From Takakia lepidozioides (taxonomy: Eukaryota; Streptophyta; Takakiopsida; Takakiales; Takakiaceae): 64,000 bases of DNA. Each line of letters begins with the position of its first letter. The first letter of the stretch is position 1. Positions 10,906 to 20,839 of this stretch are shown piece after piece. The position numbers were made by a program, and so were the translations under genes. The stretch is from assembly GCA_030704615.1 (NCBI GenBank), contig CM060732.1, forward strand, positions 14,572,001 through 14,636,000, in the 5' to 3' direction. Under the pieces are notes generated by a model. The model was not told where the DNA came from and ran no database searches. It saw only the letters and a list, made by a program, of their open reading frames with translations.

Positions 10906-12690
10906 ATATGGAGGATTCCCTTTGCCCCATCAATGATTTCTGGAATCCCTAAGGAGGAGTTTGTGCAGCTCGTTCACGCTCAACGCCGGTGCATGAATAA
11001 AGTCATCAATAGTCAGAAGAATGAACTTTTTGTGGCTAACAAGGCTTGGAAATAAGCCAATAATCTGGCTGCTGCCTATGCGGCCCTGGTTGAACCTCAT
11101 GCAAAGCGCATGGAGGCTTTATAGCAGTAGTTAGATGTGTACAGACTTAAGGAGGAGCAGGCTCTCAGGGGTGTTACGCAAGACTTGGTGGATAATCATC
11201 TTATGCAAGTATGGTTAACACAAGGGCCGGTGGAAGGGAAGGCACCACGCAAGCTCACCCAGGGGGAGATGAATGATATCAGGTTGCAAGTCCAGAACAT
11301 TGCCACAACTACTATAGACAATGTCTATAGTAGAATAGCTGAGTTACAGGATGATGTGGAAGGACTGCAGACTCAAGTGGATGACCTGAACTCAAACATT
11401 GACAACAGAGCTTTAGTTCCTGAAGAGCAACTCATGGCTACTTATCTGTAGGCCAGGACTTTGATTTTCCAATCTTCATCACAGGAGGTGCAAGAGTTGC
11501 TAGCAGTAGGAGGGACAGCAGCGGCAATATCACAACCTCCATAGCAGGTTGTTGTGCAGGTGACTGACATTGTTAATACCACGCAGCCACAGTCTGAGGT
11601 TTGGGGGGATGCTACTTTCAACCCACCTAGAACTCCTGCTGCACGGGAGTACAATTGGGCTATGATTATGCCCTTCGACCAAATTCCCATTGTGATGGAT
11701 TTGGCTTGGAAGGAATTCAGTCCTCCCCAATCTTTGGCACATTATTACCAGATTATGCGCATTTGGTTGCCAGTGGCAACTCGGACTAAGGTTCTTCCGA
11801 ACAATCGACCCATTGAGGATCATCATTTTGCAAGGTACTGGTTGGAGGCAAGCACCATGCTGAAGGAATTAATTGCCTTCCAGGTTGTTCATGGGACATC
11901 TACACCAAGACTATGGAGGTATCTAGTATTGTCATGGGCTGTGGATTGTACTATGCTGCTTGTTTCATGGCACGTTATCACATTGAGCAGCAGAAGATGC
12001 AATCACGATTTTTGAGTTATTCCAGTGGGGATCATTGGGTCTTACCTTCAGTTCCGCCCCATATGTATCTCTATGATGCGAAAGTCATGATACAGAAGGA
12101 TTCCCAGCTTCGTTCATGGTTTAATCTGGCTTGGACCAACTTGGTCAAGGAAAAATTGGGCCCTGATGATATTTTCTATAAGGGACATGAAGCTTGGAAA
12201 TACTTACACTGTTCCAAAGTCATTGGCACACCTCTCACCTATACGGCCAAAGAGTTCAGGGAGTTCACTCATTTTGCTTGCCAACGTTTATAGCAAGTAG
12301 TCAAGTTTAAGCTTCCAAACATGGTGGGCCAACATTGTATGCCACGCAGGATTCCGGATGAGCCACTTAAAGTTCGGCCGCCAAAACACCTCAGGGAGGA
12401 AGATGATTATGATACTACTGGTTCTTCAGAGGAACCTTTTGACATGGCGGAGGACTATGCACTCTAGATGGCAGAGAAGAAACGACGGGGATCTCCTATG
12501 CCTGAGAGGTTACCTCCTTATCAACCACAGGCGGGTCAGACATTTCCATTTGGTGCTCAATCACCTCGATCAGCCAGTGACAGGGCTCGAGCTCGTACAC
12601 AGAGCCCTTCAAGAGACTTGCACTGTCAGAAGGGTGCTTGCTCATAAAGGTTTACTGATCCTAACAGTAAACCGTGAGGACACGGCTTTT
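10906..12690 (+). pseudogene. LTR-element internal ORF (copy 2), unrecognised protein
   Basis: One long reading is interrupted by several stops (for example after PEEQLMATYL at 11449, near 11543 and near 12291) and frame changes. The first third is strongly coiled-coil (RIAELQDDVEGLQTQVDDL). The middle contains EYNWAMIMPFDQIPIVMDLA. The end is the charged tail shared with copy 1. No CCHC knuckle, protease, RT or integrase is visible, so this is a large non-autonomous LTR element or one with a gag I do not know. A polypurine tract (GAGAGGGGGAGGGG) precedes the LTR at 12709. Confidence 0.55.
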
Positions 12691-12708
12691 TGAGAGGGGG
12701 AGGGGTAA

Positions 12709-13669
12709 AATTAGAGGGTTGTTTGGGACTTAGACGCTTTTACGGGTTCTGTGGGGTACCCTTAATTTTGCGCAGACTTACAGATGGTAGACTTAGGCCA
12801 CATAGGTTTAGGGGTGGTAGACAGGCTCACACAGTCAAGTCATGGGTTATCACAGCCCGACACAGCCCGTCACAGTCTATCACAGCTTAACAAAGTCCGA
12901 CACAGCTTTGCACAGCCAGTCACAGCCCGACACAGCATGACACAGCCCGACACAGTTTTACACAGCCAGTCACAGCTCGGCACAGTAACAACCCAACACA
13001 GTTTGGCACAACCCGTCACAACGCACGGAGGGAACGATTATCATTATCAGGGAACTACTATGTGGGAACGACATCTGCAGAGGGAACGTGTTACTTCAAG
13101 GGTGACAGTTAGTTAGTTAGGCGGTTGGAACAGCTTGCAAGTAGATTAGGCAGAGCAGCACCGGGTAGGGGATCACTTCACGGGGAGCGCTTCTTGGTCA
13201 TGCATGAGGGGAGATCAGGCGGAGAGCAAGAACGGGAGCAAGGATGGAGAGCACGGTGAAGGAGGAAAGATGAACAATAGATGCTTGTTACATGCAAAGC
13301 TGTAGTGATATTGTAGGGCAGATTAGAGTCACCATGGCATTGGCTTGATACCTGATAAATCATAATCTGATACTTATTCAATACAATCACACTGAGTAGA
13401 GAGACATGAGTGAAGCTGTGGAATGAATGGATGAGTGAATGGAACTTGGTAGATACTGAAGCAATCTGATGCTTCAGTATACACAGTAAGGTAAATTGCT
13501 AACATGAAGGCAAGAAGAAATACAAATATGAAGCACAACCATGATTCACTAGCTGTAGGTCATGACTGATTGTTCTGAGCGGGCTGAGTGCTTAGAGATA
13601 TCCAACTCTTCTATCTTGGAGTTTCCACCTCGGATAGCGAAGGGATGGGTGAGTAAAAGCCGCTCGACA
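12709..13669 (+). repeat. LTR (copy 2)
   Basis: Homologous over its length to 9282-10175. The first two bases are changed from TG to AA and the end CGCTCGACA is kept. It contains an expanded CACAGCCCGA-type tandem run (about 12830-13015). No matching 5-bp target duplication is seen around the 9282-13669 pair, so I treat them as tandem or rearranged LTRs rather than one intact element. Confidence 0.75.
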
Positions 13670-13671
13670 AA

Positions 13672-14160
13672 GGGGTGAAGCACAACCACATCACGTTTGT
13701 GTGCGTTTGCAATGCTTGTGCAAAGCCTGGCAGCCCTGGAAAAGGGCAAAGAGGTGCATGGTGACATCATCAAAGCTGGAATTGTACCAAATGTCATTCC
13801 GGACACTGTCCTAGTGGACATATGTTGAGGATGCAAAGGGAGTATTTGACAATGTGCAGGCTGAACGAAATATGGTGTCGTGGAACACGATGATTGCAGG
13901 ATATGCCCAACATGGTTGTCATAGGGAGGTCCTGCAACTATTTGAAAGAATGCAAAAGAACGGTTTGAAGCCGGACAATATCACCTTTATATGTGTTCTC
14001 TCTGCATGCAGCCACATTGGCCTACTGGATGAAATAAGACACTACTTCGATTCCCTTAGTCAAGATCATGGTGTCACTCTGACAGTAAAGCACTTTGGCT
14101 GCATGGTAGACCTTCTTGGACGTGCGAGACAACTGGATGAGGCAGTGGACAGAGGCATAG
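13672..14160 (+). pseudogene. PLS-type pentatricopeptide repeat fragment
   Basis: The reading gives LEKGKEVHGDIIKAG, then NMVSWNTMIAGYAQHG, LFERMQKNGLKPDNITF, VLSACSHIGLLDE and GCMVDLLGRARQLDEA. This is the familiar L/S/P motif succession of plant organelle RNA-editing and RNA-processing PPR proteins. A 1-base insertion near 13727 and stops before 13854 break the frame. Similarity stops near 14160 without an E/DYW domain. It starts directly after the LTR end at 13669, suggesting capture or insertion next to a host-gene fragment. Confidence 0.8.
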
Positions 14161-14349
14161 TGTGGCAATCTTGTTTCTTCAGAGAGTTCAGCAAGGATGC
14201 TGGCATCAGTCGAACAATATATGCAGTAAAATGTTGGTTTGGTGTGAAATTTGGCATGCATTTTGCATTTGTACTATATATTATGAAAATTTGGGATAGC
14301 TCTTTCGGAAAATTCAAAAAGCCCCTCAACATGCTTGGTCAAAGCAAAT

Positions 14350-14700
14350 AAACATGATTCTGGGGTCAAATCTTGCTACTTGACGGGCGTGGTATTCCCT
14401 TCTCCCCCTTCCCTGGGCGGTGTCTCACTTATACGCCTCCATGGCGCGGTTACTGTGAAAGATAAAGATAAAGATAAAGTTTCTTTAACGTCCAGTGAAT
14501 TTACAGAGCCTACTGCTCAACACATAGGCCATCGAGGGCCCAATGGACGGTCTGAAGGCACATGTTGAAGGATTGAATCCAGGATCACCTAGGTTATGCA
14601 TAAGCAAGGCACAAACACCCAACCACTGGGCTACATGCTCAAGAAAGAGGTTATTTTCTCCTCTCACTATTAAGGGGCCTGATTTGTGAGCTGTCAAAAA
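14350..14700 (+). repeat. SINE-derived composite repeat
   Basis: On + the segment ATTCTGGGGTCAAATCTTGC and the following bases match the minus-strand SINE at 20.27-20.48 kb. The block GAGGTTATTTTCTCCTCTCAC near 14648 matches the SINE tail. Between them, on the minus strand, TAGCCCAGTGGTTGGGTG (box A) and GGATTCAATCC (box B) form another tRNA-like piece at about 14565-14635. So one SINE appears to be interrupted by another. Confidence 0.55.
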
Positions 14701-15390
14701 TAGTGAAAATAAATGTTTTTTTCAAACAAACAAAAAGAAAACTTTTCCAAGAGAAGTTAGAACAATATATTTCTCAAACTCAACTGTGAAATTTTCTAAA
14801 ATTTGGGGAGATGGTGTAGATGCCAGGTAGGTATGTATGTGTATGGTCAATTTTTGTGGATGAATGCTGGTGGTTAGCCCCCCTTTAGTTCCAAGAGGTA
14901 GGAAGTTTTGGGAATGAAAAAACTCACCTTGTAGGAAGTTAAGGATTAAAGATGGTTCAAGTTCCAACTTATGTTTTGAAAGGTACTACTTGCAGAGCCC
15001 ACCAAAATAAGGTTGAGCCTTTGAGGCAGGAAAAGCCCTACAAGCATGGCCCTCCCCCTCCTCGTATAGCCACCCGACTCGCCCTCTTCAGAGAGAGTTG
15101 GAGTTCCCAGATAAAAAATGTTTCAAAACTGCCATTCTCCCCCATCGGGCTGGGTTCCATGTCCCTTTAGAAAAATCTGGAGGTCACATGCATGCTCCAA
15201 ATGGCATGCATAAATTGGAGCAGGTGGGCCACCTCATGTGCTATAAATGCTCAGAAAGAATGAATGTAAACAAACTTCATCTACAAAAGTTAGGATGGTT
15301 CATCCAAATTGCGCAACCTGAAACGGGTCACGTAGGAAGTTAAGGGTAAAATCAATATGTACACTATTTAATATGTAAAGTAGTTTCATT
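14701..15390. other. no gene recognised
   Basis: AT-rich intergenic sequence. The words TAGGAAGTTAAGG occur twice (14932 and 15331). An open frame at 14952-15170 has no domain. Confidence 0.4.
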
Positions 15391-15514
15391 CGGCCCGGTT
15401 AATTCTAGAGTGGTCCAGGAATTAGCGTGGTCCAGGAGTTAAAAGAGGGGGCCAATGTATTAAGGCCACCTGTATTAATTAATGAAATGAAGGGTCCAAA
15501 AATTAAGGATTAAC

Positions 15515-15610
15515 TTTCTAGCGTGGGCTTTCTAGATAGTTCTAGTTCTAGCTGATTTTCTAGATAGTTCTAGTTCTAGTTGACTTTCTACATAGTTCCA
15601 GTTTCTAGAT
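15515..15610 (+). repeat. TCTAGATAGTTCTAGT short tandem repeat
   Basis: Four or so degenerate copies of a TTTCTAGATAGTTCTAG unit. No coding content. Confidence 0.7.
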
Positions 15611-15741
15611 ACTTCTACTAATATGTCGGTCCAGTGAGAAGCAACTCACTAGTTGCTTATAACTTGTGTCTTCATCATGTTGGCACAGGCACTAGTAGTG
15701 TGTCTCACTAGTGGTTTGAGAGCCAGAGCCAGCGTGAGTAG

Positions 15742-16362
15742 TTGTTTGCTATGTTGGGGGTCGGGCCAAGTATGGCAGGTAGGATCAAAGTGGCTGCAAG
15801 AGGGAAAGACAAGGTGGCGGAGGGTGCAGAGAAGTTCATAGAGGCAAGTGTTACTATCGGCGTGGGTGGAGCAGATATCGACATCACATCCTTACAGAAA
15901 ATGGAAGAGTTTATTGCTACCCGCTGCATTTCTGGCTTATGTGCGCTTGAAAGAGGTGACAGTTTGTTCCATTTGCATTTGCAAATGGAGGCTTGCACCA
16001 CCCGGACATCTTGTCCACTGTAAAGCACTTCGTGGTAAAGGGCTTCATACTTTTACGGGCATGGTTGGTTATTGTATGAAAAATGCCGATAAACCAGGTT
16101 TCACATTTGTGCTACACTCTTTTCAGTACACCATGATGCTTCTTTGCAAGTTGGCAAACATATCCATGATGACTCGGAAGCATTATGGGATGATCCAGCA
16201 ACAGTTGCTCACTTGGACAGATGTATTGAGAGGCACAACTTGGCCACACAGGTGACAAATTTTGGTCATACTTTCAACAACCTTACCAACTGTCCAATTA
16301 TTGTCGTGCCCAATCATTCAAGCGCAATGGAGGTGTTAAAGGCACTATGGAAACCTGAGTAG
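15742..16362 (+). pseudogene. HUH endonuclease (Rep)-like fragment
   Basis: Three frames must be joined. The first contains ALERGDSLFHLHLQ, with an H-hydrophobic-H core expected of the metal-binding HUH motif. The second contains GMVGYCMKNADKPGF, where Y-x-x-K fits the catalytic tyrosine motif of Rep proteins. The third gives HLDRCIERHNLATQ and ends at 16362. HUH enzymes nick single-stranded DNA through a tyrosine, and eukaryotic transposons using them include Helitrons and Replitrons. The spacing and the absence of a Helitron-type helicase favour a Replitron-like source, but this is motif reading only. Frame changes make it a pseudogene. Confidence 0.4.
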
Positions 16363-17640
16363 ATCTGATCTATTTGACCCAGTTTCCTAGAAGAAGGCGA
16401 AGAAGACGACGGGCCACTGTGGCGCCTTGCAACCTTTCGGGGATGCTCTATGCTCAAGCCAAGTTTCTTCTACCAATTGCGTGTTGTTTGAGTGTTAGCA
16501 GGTCTTCAGATGGTTGTGAATCGTGTCTACACACAGTTAGTCTAGCTAAACAACTATAGACATGATCAAGAGAGCTCGAAGTTTGTCTTGCTCAATGTTG
16601 CAGATTGAGCAAATTTGAAGACACTGTATACATTCATAGTTCATCACAATAGTGATTACATTTTTTGAGCATTGCTAGAGATTATGGCAATGTCACATGT
16701 ACATAAACTGCCAATTTCAATTGTCATTTTGATGGAGGTACTTAGAGTTTGTGTTTCTCTCACGAGTCTCTGCCAGGACTATCTTTATGCTTATTTCAAT
16801 ACGTGATCATGCAATAGCTGCAGATCGTAATAGAAACCGAAAAGTCAAACTAGCACATTATGCGTTTGCATAATGTACCAGAAGCCAGTGCGCAAAAGCA
16901 TAATCTGCGAGCAATGTGGCTAAAGCAGGATTGATTTTCATAATTTTCTGGGAAATGAACTGGTATAAGCTGCCCAACAAAAATCCATATATGCCCGCAA
17001 AAAATAATCATGATTCTGCCGAGTAAGAGACCTCAAAAGCGGCAGAATCGACTACCTACTGACTATTACGGGTTATATATTGAGATTTCTTTTAATTGCT
17101 GGATGGTCGAGCGTCAAACTTTATTAATAAAGTATAGAAAGTTTGAAAAGTGGGTAACGCAAGAGTTGCATAAATGAGAACCAAGAGTCAACCTACTGCA
17201 GGTTGCTATACAGGAAGCCACCAGTCATTAAAATGCATGGTGAGTGTCACTAAATCTGTGAACAAGTGGAATAAAGGGGACCTGGGTAGCTATGACTTGA
17301 TCCATTGGTGTATGAGTGGTCCTTTCTGAACCGGCAGAGTTAGATTGCACAGGTGAAGCGGTTATCAGCAACTTGCATAGAGAAGAGGTCTCGAAGTCGT
17401 GAAGAACCGGTGGAGCACTCGTAGAAAATTCGAGCAATGTCGACCATCTCCAATTCTTGCGGTTGCACCATTGCCTTCCAGATAGAACCAGCTCTGTGGA
17501 AATCCATTCCACTATTTTTCTAGGGCACCACCCATGCAGCTGCAGGGTAAAACTGACCGGATTTTAGCATGCTCAGTAACACAGACGGCAAATTAACAGT
17601 TGCAACACAAACGGTGGTTGCAACTGTTTAAGAAAAGAAA
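16363..17640. other. no gene recognised
   Basis: Intergenic sequence. A minus-strand open frame at 17228-17512 (94 codons) has no recognisable domain. No tRNA or repeat structure is evident. Confidence 0.4.
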
Positions 17641-17800
17641 AAAAATGCGACCACCCCTGCTGGTGGTCGCATCTATTTAAAAAAAACAAAAAATGCTGCG
17701 ACAACCCCTCTGCTAGTGGTCGCAACTATTAAAAAATAAGATAAATTCTGCGACCACCACCATTTGGAGGTCACACCAACTTAAGACTAATGATTTAAAA
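17641..17800. repeat. GCGACCACC hairpin array, left part
   Basis: Inverted repeats with arms TGCGACCACC and GGTGGTCGCA around a CCTGCT-like loop (perfect at 17646-17671) recur, separated by A/T-rich spacers. The same hairpins recur at 19.1-19.46 and 20.1-20.53 kb, bracketing the open frames at 18.0-19.8 kb. Confidence 0.8.
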
Positions 17801-17999
17801 ATGACCTCAACTATTGGCGGATGGAGTAATTTATAAAACAATTCATTCACTTGCCAAGGTGTCGCTTGGAATACAACGTGTCCACCTACGTGACATATTT
17901 TTCACCTAACTCATGTTTTACTGATTTTTCGGCAAAACTGACGTGACGTTGGTCGCGTCAGCGTCAGGTCCGACGTCATTGACGTATGCAACCCTGGTG

Positions 18000-19062
18000 G
18001 ATATGCTAGCTGGATTCTTCAGTCAAGTCCAGAAGAAATATGGAAATCTTTATCCACTTGAGAGGTAAATGTTTGCAAACCCTACCACTTAATGTCTTAA
18101 TTTTCATTGTCTTAAGATGATATGTTGCGGCTAGTAGACATTCTAACTTGGAAGCTTGTTTGTTTTTGTAGTGGTACAGTAAAATGCGCGTTGGGCAACG
18201 CAATCTGTCAACATGGTTAAAAGTGATTACAGTTGATACCGAAGGTAACAGTGAAGGGCAGTTTACAAACAAAACTCCAAGGGTTTCAACAATAAGCCGC
18301 TTAAATCGAATGGGAGTCCACCTAAGATTGGTATGAGGATAACAGGCCATCAAACTGAGGAAGGATATATGAGATATGACAGAGATCAGGAGGGTATAAT
18401 GACCCGTGCAGTTTAGAACATCATCTCTGCTATACCTGGTACAGGAGGAGACATAAGCTGGGGGGCAGCCCTGCAGTATGAGACAGAAAGATGGGAAGGG
18501 ATTCAGCGAGGAGAGTCAAACTCTAGATATGATGCTTCTCGAGGGTCTGACTATTCTGTTAGCCCAGTTTGTAGACTTCCAAGTTCTACATGTCTATCTA
18601 CTGTTGTACGTCCTATTTCTACAGGTCATTCTACACCTGCTTCCACTTCTGCTACAAGTCCAGTTGTGTTGGTACAAAAGGATTGTGGATCAGGTGACAT
18701 GTGCAACAACAAAGAACTCCATACAATTTTTCAAATCGATCGATTGCCGAATTTGAATCGGGAACCTATAAAATCTTGCGGATCTAGCGAATCGGTTCTT
18801 GCCAAAGTTTCTATGAGTCATGTGGTGTCTGGTGGTCATTCCGATGAACGTGACCCTAGTTCGAAGCAGTTATCACTTGTTCCAGAAGTACCTGGACTCA
18901 TTCAACCGTTAGGCACTCTGCAACCAATCCTTCAACATGTTATCGGTGAGCTGCCTGCACATTTTGTATTTGCTCCACATTTGTGCGCGCTCCAATACAT
19001 TCTGATGTATGAGGCATACACGGTTCTTCGTCAAGGACGCACCGTATCTGATATACAAATCT
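18000..19062 (+). pseudogene. possible tyrosine-recombinase C-terminus and Ser/Thr-rich frame of an unknown element
   Basis: At 18321-18416 the translation contains IGMRITGHQTEEGYMRYDRD. The GH followed nine residues later by Y resembles the H...Y end of tyrosine recombinases (as in Cryptons or DIRS-like elements), but the upstream R-K-H-R residues are not visible in this frame. Downstream, frames 18478-18756 and 18666-19064 read Ser/Cys-rich then ordinary sequence (LIQPLGTLQPILQHVIG) with no known domain. Stops and frame changes are present. It lies between arrays of GCGACCACC hairpins, so it probably belongs to that element. Family assignment is weak. Confidence 0.25.
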
Positions 19063-19094
19063 AGACCTTCCTGCATCTGGTCGACACTTACATT

Positions 19095-19460
19095 TCTGCA
19101 TGGGGGTGGTCGCAAAAATTTTCTGTTTTTTTAATAGGTGCGACCACCAGCAGGGGGTGGTCGCAGAATTTTTTCTTTATTTATTTATATTTAAATATTC
19201 TCTGTGTCCACGAGCATGGGGTGGTCGCAGCATTTTTCTTTTTTTTAATAGGTGCGACCACCAGCATGGTGGTGGTCGCATAATTTTTTTATTTGTTTAA
19301 TAGGTGCGACCACCAGCAGGGGGGTGGTCACATAAATTTTCTATTTTTTAATAGGTGCGATACCAGCAGGGGGTGGTCGCAGCAATTTATTTATTTATTT
19401 TTAAATAATCTCTGTGACCACGAGCATGGAGGTGGTCGCAACATTTTTCTTTTTTTTAAT
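19095..19460. repeat. GCGACCACC hairpin array, middle part
   Basis: About six hairpins of the form GCGACCACC...GGTGGTCGC with 6-10 bp loops (AGCAGG, AGCATGG), separated by T-rich spacers with TTTTTTAATAGGT. Confidence 0.85.
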
Positions 19461-19462
19461 TA

Positions 19463-19788
19463 CGAGACCTGCTCCAAGGCCACCACGAAATCCGGGACAA
19501 GCCCAGAGACGGCAGAAAATTGTAAAACCTTTTATTGGTGACCGACCTGTGAACAGGCCTGATACCCTAGATGGTATTCATGATAGGAGTGGAAACCGAC
19601 CAAAGAGACAACTGAACGTACTCCAAGGACAACTACAGGTCCAATGGCCAGTTGCCTCTGGAAACGAAAGAACAGATGGAGATCATGATTCTAGCACTGA
19701 TAATGGGAACGGGAGTGAAGTGAGTGGGGACGAAGATTTTGTACTAGGCGTGAGATCATACCATTGTCGTCGTGCCAGACGGAATTAG
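19463..19788 (+). pseudogene. open frame between hairpin arrays, unknown
   Basis: The frame reads PRPPRNPGQAQRRQK, then a hydrophilic region and an acidic stretch (DGDHDSSTDNGNGSE) before a stop at 19788. It looks like the disordered C-terminal tail of a nuclear protein, possibly the last exon of the gene remnant at 18.0-19.06 kb. I do not recognise it. Confidence 0.3.
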
Positions 19789-20104
19789 GTACAACTATAA
19801 CTTCTGTCACATGATGTGTAGTATGTTTCCATGGATATCCATGTTTCAGTTTGGGTACATGTATACGTGTACGGAAATAAAAATGGTGGAATATGTGTAC
19901 CCAAGAAAGGGTTTGGTGGTTGTGCGTGTGTTTGTGTTTCGTCATTACCTTTACATTGTTGATTTCTTATTATGGTTTCGAAAGCCACAAAGGCCAGGTG
20001 CAGCTCCCAACATTCATCTTCCCCTTCACAAATCCATGGGGAGTCGATACATGTGCTTTTCATCTGCCTCTCCAAACATACATACAGGTGCAAGGGGACC
20101 AACC

Positions 20105-20271
20105 TCCTGGTGGTCGCATTTTTTTTTTTAAAAACAATTGTGTGACCACCAGTAGCGGTCGTCGCAACTGTTAAAATAAAAGAAAAATGTTGCGACCGCC
20201 CCCCTGCTGGTAGTCGCACCTATTTACTGATTCACTGATTACCCCTGCTGGTGGTCGCAGTTTTTTTTGTT
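20105..20271. repeat. GCGACCACC hairpin array, right part
   Basis: More GCGACCACC/GGTGGTCGC half and full hairpins. The array resumes at 20505-20527 after a SINE insertion, where it is cut by element A. Confidence 0.8.
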
Positions 20272-20480
20272 TTTGGGAAACACCTGGGAGCGACAGCTCA
20301 CAAATCAAGCCCCCTAGTAGTGAGAGGAGAAAATAACCTCTTTCATTTATGCGCCAAGAGGCGTAGGAATGGGGCACCACACGCGAACCATACCACACCC
20401 ATCAAGTAGCAAGATTTGACCCCAGAATCGTCCGGGTCGCACTCAGTGCACTTAACCAACTGAGCTACTAACTGTTGGTA
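20272..20480 (-). repeat. tRNA-derived SINE, near full length
   Basis: On the minus strand it starts TAGTAGCTCAGTTGGTTAAG (box A with the tRNA D-arm look). A box-B-like GGGGTCAAATCTTGC follows, then a tRNA-unrelated body and the tail CATAAATGAAAGAGG. It is inserted between hairpin units of the GCGACCACC array. It could be mistaken for a tRNA gene, but no acceptor stem closes it. Confidence 0.65.
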
Positions 20481-20527
20481 GATATTAAAAAATCGGAAAA
20501 TTATGCGACCACCCCCCTACGACCACC

Positions 20528-20625
20528 GGGGGCTGCTATTTCATGAGCGGCATGAGCATGAGCGGAAAAAAAAAAAGCATGAGCGGGCCGAATTGTGTCC
20601 ACGGAAATAGGGTTAGGAGGCACGA
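20528..20625 (+). repeat. left TIR and subterminal repeats of element A
   Basis: GGGGGCTGCTATTTCATGAG opens the element, with further CATGAGC words at about 20541, 20551, 20557 and 20579, and then TGTCCACGGAAATAGGGTTAGG. Element B has the same order (TIR, CATGAGC cluster, CGCGGGAATAGGG). Clustered subterminal motifs are typical binding sites of transposases. Confidence 0.8.
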
Positions 20626-20839
20626 AAATAGGGTCATGTGGACTCGTCATAGCAATGAAATGCAACATTTTATTGCAAATTTGGTGGCAAGCCAAGTCTA
20701 TACAAGTGTGTCCTAACTGTCATAGCAGGAATGGGAACTACTCTCCTACACCTTCCGAGGAACTTGGCCCTCCTTCTTCCTCATCCCCCTCATCCCCCCC
20801 ATCCTCCGAGCTCTGTGATGCATCGGTTGCAGTATGCCT

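Noticed and set aside
9282-13669. One intact LTR retrotransposon bounded by the two LTRs
   Set aside because: The left LTR is itself preceded by ORF and polypurine tract, no matching target duplication is seen outside the pair, and a foreign palindrome cluster occupies the leader.
20400-20480. Functional tRNA gene on the minus strand
   Set aside because: Box A and box B are present but the acceptor and anticodon stems do not close, and the segment continues into a SINE body with a tail seen elsewhere.
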